From Bacteroidota bacterium (lineage in GTDB: Bacteria > Bacteroidota > Bacteroidia > B-17B0 > Aurantibacillaceae): 64,000 nucleotides of DNA. The stretch's first letter is position 1. The number at the start of each line of letters is the position of its first letter. The translations under genes and the position numbers were made by a program. Location: positions 38,325 to 102,324 of the forward strand of contig JANYGK010000011.1 of NCBI GenBank assembly GCA_025362395.1, given 5' to 3'. Under the pieces are notes generated by a model, which was not told the origin of the DNA, did not search any database, and saw only the letters and a program-made list of their open reading frames with translations. Shown piece by piece: positions 17,901 through 26,212 of this stretch.

Positions 17901-19172
17901 TCAATTCTGTTTATCTTTTACTTTACTATTCCGGTTATAGCTCCTGTCAATAGCTTCATACATCATATTAGCCACCAACCGGTAGCCCTTAGCATTAAAA
18001 TGCACTTTATCTTTTGCGGCTAAACCGGCCTTGTACCATTTATAAATAGATTTGTATCCACCCATTACTCCATACAGATCATACACAGCGCCTTTATGTT
18101 TTTCAGCCAATTCATAGGCGGCTTCCGCTGCTTTAATAGGGCGCTTATTAGCTGTTTTACGGTTCATGTAATTATCGGTAGTGCTTACAAACAAGAACGC
18201 GCAATCGGGAGACACCTTCCGGATATTAGCTACCAAACTATCGTACTTGGCAATAAAGGCCTGCTTTGAAAAGTTAACATCGTGCGTATCATTTACTCCT
18301 AATGTAAAAATGGCCATATCGGGCGGAATGCTTTTAAGTTCGTTTATAAATTCAGGACAACGAAGGAAAGAGCCCGTAGCAGCGCCGTTCACACCCATTG
18401 ATGCGTAATAAAACCCGGGGTTGGTGTTTTCCGCACTAATGCCTCTCAACATAAAATCAGGATGCATGCTGTCACGTTTTATAACCGCAAAATTTAAAGA
18501 ATCTATAAAGGTTTCGAACGTAAATTCTGTATAGCCTTTCTTTTCATACTCTTTTCTTATATAGTGCAGTGTTGATTCATGATTCAACGTCAATTCAAAA
18601 CTTGAATTAAAATTATGATACACTTTTACCGAATTAAAATTTTTAGGATGACTTGTCGGTAATAATGCAAAACCAAAGGCTGTTAAGCTGTCGTTTGTAA
18701 TGGCAGCCATGCCTGATACGCCAAGGTTATTACACATTTCCTTGCTAACAGCGCAGCGGCAGCGCCTCCATTTACCGTAACCGTACGACCTGTAAAAACT
18801 AGGGTTATTTGTTTTAACGATCTTAAAAGGAAAAATAAATAACCCACCGCCTTCATAATTTCCGGTAGACTGAAATCCGTTGATCAACACTTCGGGCCAA
18901 AAGCCTGCCTGAATGTGGGAACCGCCAAAATGTGCAATGTAAATCCGTTTTGTTTTTCCTTTTTTAAGGTCATCCATTTTTTTATAAAAATCCATAAACA
19001 GCGAACTGTCTTTAGCATATACTATTTTGCTTTGATCGTAATTTATAAAAGGGTATTGTTGGGAGAAGGAAGGAAGACATAAGATGAAAAATATAAGAGA
19101 CAAAAGTGACTTAAGAGAACCAAGATTTGTGTATGGTGACTGTGATGTTTTTATAGTTCTCTCTTTTATCAT
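17901..19172 (-). CDS. Secreted SGNH/GDSL-family protein, probable polysaccharide acetylation partner
   Basis: About 423 residues from the ATG at 19172; a longer frame begins at 19247. A hydrophobic segment LLSLIFFILCLPSFSQQ forms a signal peptide. SGNH blocks are visible: GGSHIQ with the nucleophile Ser near residue 81, LGVNDTHD near 293-300 (Gly-x-Asn block), and DKVHFNAKGY near the C-terminus (Asp and His of the triad). In block I the usual GDS is GGS. Together with the adjacent MBOAT protein it suggests a periplasmic transferase or esterase that acts on an exported polysaccharide. The first about 40 codons overlap AG-rich DNA that resembles the local decayed repeats, so the start is uncertain. 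Confidence 0.72.
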   Translation of the reverse strand: MIKERTIKTSQSPYTNLGSLKSLLSLIFFILCLPSFSQQYPFINYDQSKIVYAKDSSLFMDFYKKMDDLKKGKTKRIYIAHFGGSHIQAGFWPEVLINGFQSTGNYEGGGLFIFPFKIVKTNNPSFYRSYGYGKWRRCRCAVSKEMCNNLGVSGMAAITNDSLTAFGFALLPTSHPKNFNSVKVYHNFNSSFELTLNHESTLHYIRKEYEKKGYTEFTFETFIDSLNFAVIKRDSMHPDFMLRGISAENTNPGFYYASMGVNGAATGSFLRCPEFINELKSIPPDMAIFTLGVNDTHDVNFSKQAFIAKYDSLVANIRKVSPDCAFLFVSTTDNYMNRKTANKRPIKAAEAAYELAEKHKGAVYDLYGVMGGYKSIYKWYKAGLAAKDKVHFNAKGYRLVANMMYEAIDRSYNRNSKVKDKQN

Positions 19173-19308
19173 TACTCTTGTTTTAAATCTTTTACTGCTT
19201 TCTACTAACTGTGTATTTTTAACTCTTTTTAACTGGTAACTGCCCATCCTTTTATTCTCTTTTTCTTACTTTTCATCATCTCAAATCGCCTATCTCACTA
19301 TCTCAGGT

Positions 19309-20757
19309 CTATTTACTTTTATTGTAACTGTTGTAATCATTAATTAACGACGAATACAGCAGCACCGCTATTTTGCGCGCTCCGCCTGAGCTGAAATGAA
19401 TGTAATCTTTGGCGGCCACGCCCTGTTCAACCCACGTAAGCATGCTGTTTTTACCACCCATGCAGTTATACATATCAAAAAAAGCACAGTCTGCATCAAA
19501 GGCCGTTCGTTTAATGGCGTCTCTTAAGTTTTCTAACTGAGGATGCGTTACATATTCAGCGCCTTCTTTAACGCTCATATCGGCCGGGCCAATGACTAAG
19601 ATAGATGCCTGCGGAGCCATTTTTTTAATGGTATTGATTTGCGCTTTTAAATACAGCCCGAAGTTATTTGCCTGTTCCTTAGTTGTAATGTAAGGGAGCG
19701 AATTACCGCCAAACTGTAAAATAATAAGCTTGGTATTTAAGTAATCATAAAAGTTTTTTAGTTGGCTGTAATTTATTTGGTTAAAAAAAGTACCTGAGCT
19801 TCCGCGCAATCCAAAATTATCGACCATAATTCCTTTACTGCCTTCCAATGAAACACCGTAAAAATCGGGGCTGTCCTTCCCTTTAAATCTAAATTCATGG
19901 AGCAACGCCCCTTGGTTTAAATTAAATTCTTTCACATTAAAGGTTCCTCCCGCAATAAGAGAGTCAGAATTATTAAATGAGCCGTTCTCATAAAGTTCCA
20001 CATGTGTTTTTGTTTGAGCGCCTCCGTAAAATAATTTTATTTTAGTAAAAGCCGCTGCCTTAGGGCCGCCGCTTTTAGTTGTTACAAGCTTTACCCAGGC
20101 TGTTTTATACGATGTTGTATCCATTACTGTAATGTAAGGCGCAAACCGCGTAATATGAGCCATAGCACCAAAACTGTTGTGTTTTACGCGCTTATCCTTT
20201 CCGGCAAATGTTTGGTAACGGTCCCAACCGGTGCTCCACGATATTTTATTGATAACGCTTGGTGCTACCGGCATAAACGAAATTAAGCCCGGGCCTTCTC
20301 CGCCAAATTGTCCTTGTAACTTTAAACGTAAATAATCGCTGATGCGGTCTCCCTCAATCTGTGAATCGCCGTAATGCAATATCCGTATACTTTTGGGCTC
20401 GTTATTAATGTTTGCCAGGGCAGCAAAAAAATTAGTCATCGCCGATTTTGTTGAATTTTTATACTGAATACTTGTGTTAAGCTTTATGGTCGAATCTTTT
20501 GCCTCAATAGCATTTACAACCGCCAAATCTGAATCGCTCTTTAATGTATCTGCATCTTCCGCGTCTGCCAAGGCAATAATGTTCGAAATATCCGTTTTTG
20601 GCACTTTTTTTTCTAAAAATAAAGAGGCAAAAGTCGGAAAGCGAATAGAGAGTTTTTCATTTATATAAATCCCTCTTTCCGGGAAAATACAGGTGAGCAA
20701 ACCCATTACCAAAAAAATTAGGGCCAGGAAAATAAGTGTATGGAAAGGTTTATGCAA
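19309..20757 (-). CDS. Membrane-anchored SGNH-hydrolase-type protein
   Basis: A 482-residue protein with one N-terminal transmembrane segment (residues 6-25) that probably anchors it in the inner membrane, facing the periplasm. SGNH blocks: HYGDSQIEGDR near residue 130 (nucleophile Ser), LQFGGNSLPY near 348 (Gly-x-Asn block) and KDYIHFSSGGARKIA near 460 (Asp and His). Between them lies a beta-rich insert that could be a carbohydrate-binding module. It is the first gene of the acetylation module and paralogous in plan to the next gene. AlgJ/AlgX or PatB-like O-acetyltransfer is the best guess; esterase activity is possible. Confidence 0.75.
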   Translation of the reverse strand: MHKPFHTLIFLALIFLVMGLLTCIFPERGIYINEKLSIRFPTFASLFLEKKVPKTDISNIIALADAEDADTLKSDSDLAVVNAIEAKDSTIKLNTSIQYKNSTKSAMTNFFAALANINNEPKSIRILHYGDSQIEGDRISDYLRLKLQGQFGGEGPGLISFMPVAPSVINKISWSTGWDRYQTFAGKDKRVKHNSFGAMAHITRFAPYITVMDTTSYKTAWVKLVTTKSGGPKAAAFTKIKLFYGGAQTKTHVELYENGSFNNSDSLIAGGTFNVKEFNLNQGALLHEFRFKGKDSPDFYGVSLEGSKGIMVDNFGLRGSSGTFFNQINYSQLKNFYDYLNTKLIILQFGGNSLPYITTKEQANNFGLYLKAQINTIKKMAPQASILVIGPADMSVKEGAEYVTHPQLENLRDAIKRTAFDADCAFFDMYNCMGGKNSMLTWVEQGVAAKDYIHFSSGGARKIAVLLYSSLINDYNSYNKSK

Positions 20758-21076
20758 AAACTCTATTTTAAGTTAGCCAAGATGCAAAATACTTTGCAAG
20801 GCTGTAACCGTAAAAATAATTAGTTTTTCACAATGAGGTTGTAGATAAGGTTAACATTTCACCACAGAGAAAGGAGAGAAAATTACAAAGGAAAGGAAAC
20901 GAACCGCATAGAAAAGAGAGGGCATAAAAAAAGGGAAGGTTTTACCACAGAGAAAAGGAGAGGAAAATAAAAATTGATCATAGAGGGAAGAGTTACCGAT
21001 CCGGGAAATAATGATCATTTTTTAACCGTGTCAACCTGTTCTATCCGTTTAATCTGTGTTCTATTTTTTTTAAAAT
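20758..21076. repeat. Intergenic stretch with two decayed repeat types
   Basis: Two copies of a purine-rich element, ACCACAGAGAAAGGAGAG near 20860 and ACCACAGAGAAAAGGAGAGG near 20944, lie about 84 nt apart with degenerate AAAGGAAAGG strings between. Further on (21020-21065) is an ATCCGTTTAATCTGTGTTCT-type string, which resembles a dispersed intergenic element I have seen in many bacterial genomes. No open frame of interest was found here. The promoter of the SGNH operon should be at the left end of this stretch. Confidence 0.5.
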
Positions 21077-21793
21077 CTATAACACGTTTAAGCGATAAAA
21101 CTCCAACAGCTCAATGGCATTTATACATCCCGTTTTTTGAAGCATTTTCCTGCGGTGTGTATCAATGGTATGTTTGCTTAAAAATAATTTTGCGGCAATT
21201 GCGTGGCTGGTAAATCCTTTATTTATTAGACCAAGTATCTCTAATTCGCGCATTGAAAATATTTTTTGATAAGATTGGTTAACGTACATCTTAAATTTAT
21301 GTTGGTCTAAATGAGGCGCATCAAACTTCCATTCTACACGGTTACTGCACTGCATAAAAGAAATATCGGTCAATATATTATAATGGCTTATCATTTGGCT
21401 GTCGGCATCATTATAATAAATGGAGGTTTGCCTTAATACTTTAATATAATCTCCATCCTTTTTCCTGATGCGAAACGTTACATTCAATATTAATTCAGGC
21501 AATATAAAAGTTTGAGTCGTGTAATCAACAATAGCGTACATTAACCGGTTAAAATTAGTAACGTCACCCGGGTGAATAAAATCAGTAATAGCGTTAAAGC
21601 TAAACTCCTCATCAGAGTACCCTAACAATTCTTTAACTCCGTGCAAGCCCGAAATTTTTTGATCTCTAAAGTTTAAGGTGTAAGTGCATTGACCTTTAGC
21701 ATAAGGCATTACAGGCTCGGGCGCATTAGCGCCTTGTTTATTAATTAATATGAGCTGCGAAACATTTAAATCTGTGTTTAGGGTCGGTATCAT
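21077..21793 (-). CDS. LuxR-family transcriptional regulator with PAS-like sensor domain
   Basis: A 238-residue cytoplasmic protein. Residues 45-150 look like a PAS fold (GLHGVKELLGYSDEEF, HPGDVTNF, FRIRKKDGDYI). Residues 175-238 form a LuxR/GerE helix-turn-helix: SMRELEILGLINKG, then AAKLFLSKHTIDTHRRKM. No phosphoacceptor receiver domain is present, so it probably senses a ligand or partner rather than a kinase. It lies beside the polysaccharide acetylation genes, on the same strand but separated by 300 nt of repeats, so regulation of that locus is possible but not shown. Confidence 0.85.
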   Translation of the reverse strand: MIPTLNTDLNVSQLILINKQGANAPEPVMPYAKGQCTYTLNFRDQKISGLHGVKELLGYSDEEFSFNAITDFIHPGDVTNFNRLMYAIVDYTTQTFILPELILNVTFRIRKKDGDYIKVLRQTSIYYNDADSQMISHYNILTDISFMQCSNRVEWKFDAPHLDQHKFKMYVNQSYQKIFSMRELEILGLINKGFTSHAIAAKLFLSKHTIDTHRRKMLQKTGCINAIELLEFYRLNVL

Positions 21794-22130
21794 AATAAGG
21801 TTACATTATTAAATTAGCAAGCATCAAATGATCTTCTGTATAATTTCGTAAAAGTATTAAACGGAAATTCACGTTCCTAAAAACCGGTGTGCTAAAAACT
21901 CCTTTTACGGTAGCAATAATTTAAAATAAATATAGTATTACCGTTATTTATCATGATTTCTCAGGTTCAACATTCTAAAACTTTCATTACGTTTTTTATA
22001 ATACAACCGTGTTATAAAAGATACAGTATTTAGACATATATTTTTATGCCGGCAGTTGATGCCGCTAAAGTATAACGCTTTTACATTTTTTAAGTAAGTA
22101 CCGGTGGGTATTTTAGTATTTTGTAAGATA
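21794..22130. other. Divergent intergenic region between LuxR regulator and tig
   Basis: AT-rich DNA that should contain the promoters for the regulator (minus) and trigger factor (plus). A short minus-strand frame at 21944-22168 has no recognisable product. I see no other feature. Confidence 0.5.
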
Positions 22131-22165
22131 TTTGATGGGGTTTTTGTCAAAAAAACGTATTTTTG
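22131..22165 (+). promoter_or_regulatory. Candidate Bacteroidota-type promoter for tig
   Basis: TTTG at 22131-22134 and TATTTTTG at 22158-22165 match the phylum's -33 and -7 boxes (TTTG and TAnnTTTG), with 23 nt between them, slightly longer than the common 19-21. The start codon of tig is 30 nt downstream of the -7 box. Confidence 0.45.
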
Positions 22166-22195
22166 CACCCCTTATTACTAACTAATAAATTGACT

Positions 22196-23536
22196 ATGAA
22201 TATTATTAAAAAAGACATAGATGCTTTAAACGCAGAATTAAGCATAACACTTACGCCACAGGATTATGAAGAAAAAGTAAATAACGCTATTAAAAAAGCA
22301 CAAAAACAAGCTGCTATGCCGGGTTTTAGGGCAGGTAAAGTGCCTGTGGGCTTAATTAAAAAGCAATACGGAAAAGGTATTTTAGTGGAAGAAATCAATA
22401 AAATACTAAACGATTCATTATATAATTACATTAATGATAATAAGCTTGAAATATTAGGAAACCCTATGCCTAAAGAAAACAGCGCGGTTGATTTTGATAC
22501 TAAAACCGAATGGACTTTTGAATATGAGTTAGGCTTAAGCCCGAAATTTGATTTGAACCTTGATAAATCACAAAGCTTTACTTACAATACCGTAAAAATT
22601 GATGATGAACTGGTTGAAAAATACCTGAAAGACGTTAAGCGTAACTACGGTAAACCATCGAACCCGGAAGTGGCTGAAGAAAAAGATGTGTTATACATTG
22701 ATATTGTAGAATTGGATACTGACGGAAACATTACCCCCGGCGGTGTATTTAAATCAACCAGCATAGGTATTGACCGTTTAAAAAGCGAAGCGGCTAAAGC
22801 TAAATTAACCGGCGCTAAAAAAGAAGATAAGATTATTATTAACGCTAATGAATTATACGATTCGGCGGTAGACAAATCCATGTCGTTAGGCATTGATAAA
22901 GAAATAGCGGAAAACTTTAATGCTAATTTACAGGTTACCGTTAAAAACATTGCCCGTATGGAAGATGCAGAGCTTAACCAGGAATTATTTGATAAGCTTT
23001 ACGGAGCAGGAATTATTAATTCCGAAGCCGAATTCAGAGATAAGATTAAAGGCGAGTTGGCAGTTATGTTTACGCAGGATACAGATCGCAAATTTGTTGA
23101 AACAGTTGAAAAATCGTTGGTAGAAAAACTTAAGATTACATTGCCCGACAACTTTTTAAAACGTTGGTTAATGGCCGTTAATGAAAAGCCGTTAACAAAA
23201 GAACAGTTGGAATCAGAATACCCGGCATACGCTCGATCTATGCAATGGAAATTAATTGAGAACAAAATTGTAAAAGATAATAATATAACGGTTACCCCGG
23301 AAGAGGCAAAAGAAGAGGCGGGAACGTTTATCCGCTCACAATACGCGCGTTACGGGCAAGCGCCCGATGAAGCAGAAGTAGCTAAAATTGCAGAATCAAT
23401 CTTAACCAAAAAAGAAGAAGCTCAAAAAATAGTGGAAGGATTATACAGTAAAAAAGTATTAGACCTTCTTAAAACAAACTGTAAGCTTGACAATAAAGAA
23501 GTTAGCTACAATGAGTTTTTTGGCATTCCGGCATAA
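22196..23536 (+). CDS. tig: Trigger factor (ribosome-associated chaperone)
   Basis: 446 residues from ATG 22196; an upstream in-frame ATG at 22163 lies inside the likely promoter and is rejected. The ribosome-binding signature MPGFRAGKVPVGLIKK is near residues 40-55, as in trigger factor (GFRxGKxP). The central part would be the PPIase-like domain, degenerate as in other Bacteroidota, and the C-terminal third is the helical chaperone domain. The protein acts on nascent chains at the ribosome exit tunnel. It is the first gene of the plus-strand run; clpP/clpX, which often follow tig elsewhere, are absent here and a KAS III gene follows instead. Confidence 0.92.
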   Translation: MNIIKKDIDALNAELSITLTPQDYEEKVNNAIKKAQKQAAMPGFRAGKVPVGLIKKQYGKGILVEEINKILNDSLYNYINDNKLEILGNPMPKENSAVDFDTKTEWTFEYELGLSPKFDLNLDKSQSFTYNTVKIDDELVEKYLKDVKRNYGKPSNPEVAEEKDVLYIDIVELDTDGNITPGGVFKSTSIGIDRLKSEAAKAKLTGAKKEDKIIINANELYDSAVDKSMSLGIDKEIAENFNANLQVTVKNIARMEDAELNQELFDKLYGAGIINSEAEFRDKIKGELAVMFTQDTDRKFVETVEKSLVEKLKITLPDNFLKRWLMAVNEKPLTKEQLESEYPAYARSMQWKLIENKIVKDNNITVTPEEAKEEAGTFIRSQYARYGQAPDEAEVAKIAESILTKKEEAQKIVEGLYSKKVLDLLKTNCKLDNKEVSYNEFFGIPA

Positions 23537-23600
23537 ACATTTATAGTATTAATCTGTTTTCTTTATATATTTAAAATCAATTATTGTACGCTACTAAGTA

Positions 23601-24737
23601 ATGCAAGAAGTTTTTATAACCAAAGCTGCAAAATTTTTACCCAACGATCCTGTTTCTAATGAGGAGATGGAAGAGTATTTGGGCATGATAGACGGCGTTC
23701 CTTCCAAAGGCAAAAAACTGACGCTTCGCAATAACGGCATTAAAACACGGTATTACTCTATTGATAAACAAGGAAACTCAACGCATTCAAACGCGCAAAT
23801 GACTGCCCTTGCCATTAAAAAATTAACGGATAACGATTTCAAATTAAGTGATATTGAGCTGTTGGCTTGCGGCACTACTTCTCCCGATAATTTATTACCG
23901 TCGCATGCTGTAATGGTACACGGCGAATTAAAGTGTGGGCCTGTAGAGTTGGTATCAACAGCGGGTGCGTGTTGTGCCAGTATGCAAGCGCTTAAATACG
24001 GTTATAATTCTATTTTAGCCGGCAGCACATCCAATGCGGTGTGTACCGGTTCCGAAAAATTATCATCGCTGATGCGGGCCGAACATTTTGAAAAAGAAAC
24101 AGAACGGTTGGTTGAATTAGACCAACATCCCATCATTGCTTTTGAAAAAGATTTTTTACGCTGGATGCTGTCTGATGGCGCCGGTGCTTTATTATTAGAA
24201 AATAAGCCGCGTAAAGACGCCCTTTCATTAAAAATAGAGTGGTTGGAAATAAAATCATACGCCAACCAGTTTGAAACCTGTATGTACGCAGGCTCCGCTA
24301 AAAATGAAGACGGCACCACCAAAGGTTGGAAAGAATTTTCGGCAGACGAATGGCTTGATAATTCTATTTTTGCTTTTAAACAGGACACTAAGTTACTGGG
24401 GCGGGAGATAGTACCAACCGGCACCAGGTACCTTAAAGAAATTTTAGACAAAAGAGGATTTGATATTTCAACGATCGATTATTTTTTACCGCATTTGTCT
24501 TCCGAATATTTCAGAGGAAAAATTGCAGAAGAAATTTTAAAATACGATATCCGAATTCCGCAGGAAAAATGGTTTACTAACCTTACCGGTATTGGCAATG
24601 TAGGATCAGGGTCTATTTTTTTAATGATTGAAGAACTGATGAATTCAGGTAAATTAATAATAGGACAAAAAATATTGCTTATGGTTCCTGAAAGCGCCCG
24701 CTTTACTTACGCCTACTCTTTATTAACCGTTTACTAA
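23601..24737 (+). CDS. Beta-ketoacyl-ACP synthase III family protein (FabH/DarB-like)
   Basis: 378 residues with a thiolase fold. The nucleophile Cys is in STAGACCASMQAL (C125 aligns best), the active-site His in FLPHLSSEYF (H298) and the Asn in GIGNVGSGSIF (N333), so the Cys-His-Asn triad of KAS III is complete. The usual HQAN element reads HLSS. It is clearly divergent from housekeeping FabH, and this branch is the type found in dialkylresorcinol/flexirubin-related clusters of Bacteroidota (from memory). It would condense an acyl starter with a malonyl-ACP or beta-keto acyl partner. The two following genes are 11 nt and 1 nt apart, so the three form one operon. Confidence 0.82.
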   Translation: MQEVFITKAAKFLPNDPVSNEEMEEYLGMIDGVPSKGKKLTLRNNGIKTRYYSIDKQGNSTHSNAQMTALAIKKLTDNDFKLSDIELLACGTTSPDNLLPSHAVMVHGELKCGPVELVSTAGACCASMQALKYGYNSILAGSTSNAVCTGSEKLSSLMRAEHFEKETERLVELDQHPIIAFEKDFLRWMLSDGAGALLLENKPRKDALSLKIEWLEIKSYANQFETCMYAGSAKNEDGTTKGWKEFSADEWLDNSIFAFKQDTKLLGREIVPTGTRYLKEILDKRGFDISTIDYFLPHLSSEYFRGKIAEEILKYDIRIPQEKWFTNLTGIGNVGSGSIFLMIEELMNSGKLIIGQKILLMVPESARFTYAYSLLTVY

Positions 24738-24748
24738 ACCACTTTTTT

Positions 24749-25147
24749 ATGAAAAAAGAAGATGTACCTCAAGACCCTTCAGCCTTGGTAGGCGTTACGC
24801 GCGATGTATGTTACGTGAAGGATAAAAACGGTAAATACACCACCGATTTAAGCATAGGCTGGGATGTAAAAAAACAAGCGCTCGATAATGCCTGGGACGA
24901 TATTAAGGAACGCGTGGCAGAAGCAGCCCTAAAAGTAAAGAACGGAGAAACAAGCCCCGTATTTTATTTTATGGAAGTAAAATTAATGGATGTAACCCTA
25001 TTGGCAGGCTATACAGGCTTTTGGAAATTTACCGTAAAACGTCATTTTAACCCTGAAGTATTTAAAAATTTAAGTGGCGAAAAAATGGCTATCTATGCAA
25101 AAGCGTTTGATATTAGTGCAGAGGAATTAAAAAACTTTAAAGGATAA
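24749..25147 (+). CDS. Conserved small protein between KAS III and BtrH-like gene, unknown function
   Basis: A 132-residue soluble protein without signal peptide or membrane segment. The middle is a charged helix (QALDNAWDDIKERVAEAALKV), followed by a hydrophobic stretch VFYFMEVKLMDVTLLAG and a C-terminal helical part. I recognise no family. The tight operon (11 nt after the KAS III gene and 1 nt before the next) suggests that it works with the other two, perhaps as a small adaptor or acyl-carrier interacting protein; that is inference only. Confidence 0.8.
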   Translation: MKKEDVPQDPSALVGVTRDVCYVKDKNGKYTTDLSIGWDVKKQALDNAWDDIKERVAEAALKVKNGETSPVFYFMEVKLMDVTLLAGYTGFWKFTVKRHFNPEVFKNLSGEKMAIYAKAFDISAEELKNFKG

Positions 25148-25148
25148 A

Positions 25149-26159
25149 TTGGAACCTTACAAACACATACAATCTGCACATTGCGAAAACGGTGTGGCAA
25201 CGGGCTTACTGCAACACCACGGATTAGAGTTCATGACAGAACCTTTAATGTTTGGGCTGGGCTCAGGCATTTTTTACATTCACATCCCTTTTTTAATGGT
25301 TAACGGAGGCCCGGCTATTTCTTACAGAAGCATGCCCGGTTGGATTTTCAGCCGCGCCAGTAAATTGTTGGGAATAAAAGTAAACCGCAAAAAATTCAAC
25401 AGCGAAAAAGAAGCGTTTGAGTATTTGAACAAACAAATACAACTGGGGAACCCCGTAGGTTGCCAGGTAGGAGTTTACAATCTGCCTTACTTCCCCACCG
25501 AATACCGCTTTCATTTTAATGCGCATAACATTGTAGTGTACGGCAAAGAAAACGGAAATTATTTAGTGAGCGACCCGGTAATGGAAACGGTTACAACGCT
25601 TACCGAAGAAGACATGCGCAAGGTGCGTTTTGCCAAAGGGCCATTGGAGCCAAAGGGACACGTATACTACCCTGAAAACGTAAAGCAGGTCAGTAAAGAG
25701 CAAATTCAAAAAGCCATTTCAAAAGCCATTAAACGCACCTCGTTTGATATGCTAAACATACCCGGCCCAATTGCCGGCGTGGATGGTATTCATTACACCG
25801 CTAACCAAATTCGTAAATGGCGCAGTAAGCTCGGTCCGCGCAAAGCAGCCTTGTATGTAGGGCAAATTGTGCGTATGCAGGAAGAGATAGGTACGGGAGG
25901 CGGCGGCTTCCGTTTTTTATACGCGGCGTTTTTAGAACAGGCACACGGCTATATCCCTAATGATGAGTTGTTGCGCCTGTCGGATGAGTTTACCAAGGCG
26001 GGCGATATGTGGCGTGCAAGCGCCATTAACATGGGCCGTATTTTTAAAGGCAGGCTAAACGAGCAAAAAGATTTTGAAGAAAGTGCCGATAGGTTGGATG
26101 AGATTGCCGAAGTAGAGCGACAAGCTTTTAAAGACCTGAGAAAATTAAAATTGCTTTAG
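25149..26159 (+). CDS. BtrH-like acyl-ACP acyltransferase (BtrH N-terminal domain, DUF4872)
   Basis: 336 residues, probably initiating at TTG 25149. The N-terminal part has SAHCENGVATGLLQHHG near residues 9-25 with Cys12 as the likely nucleophile, and a cysteine-peptidase-like body with GNPVGCQVGVYNLPYF and FHFNAHNIVVYG (His of the active site). The C-terminal helical part fits DUF4872. BtrH moves an amino-acyl group from an acyl carrier protein to an aminoglycoside in butirosin synthesis, so here an ACP-dependent transfer of an acyl product made by the adjacent KAS III is a natural reading. It ends 22 nt before a strong terminator. Confidence 0.78.
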   Translation: MEPYKHIQSAHCENGVATGLLQHHGLEFMTEPLMFGLGSGIFYIHIPFLMVNGGPAISYRSMPGWIFSRASKLLGIKVNRKKFNSEKEAFEYLNKQIQLGNPVGCQVGVYNLPYFPTEYRFHFNAHNIVVYGKENGNYLVSDPVMETVTTLTEEDMRKVRFAKGPLEPKGHVYYPENVKQVSKEQIQKAISKAIKRTSFDMLNIPGPIAGVDGIHYTANQIRKWRSKLGPRKAALYVGQIVRMQEEIGTGGGGFRFLYAAFLEQAHGYIPNDELLRLSDEFTKAGDMWRASAINMGRIFKGRLNEQKDFEESADRLDEIAEVERQAFKDLRKLKLL

Positions 26160-26181
26160 TATTTTATATAATTACTTAAAC

Positions 26182-26212
26182 AAAAGGCCTCATATTATTG
26201 AGGCCTTTTTGT
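26182..26212. terminator. Bidirectional terminator between convergent genes
   Basis: AAAAGGCCTCA (26182-26192) pairs with TGAGGCCTTTT (26199-26209), loop of 6 nt, followed by T-runs on both strands. It ends the KAS III-BtrH operon and the large T9SS gene converging from the other side. Confidence 0.85.

Noticed and set aside
21944..22168. A 74-codon minus-strand frame upstream of tig
   Set aside because: It overlaps the likely tig promoter and has no recognisable product.
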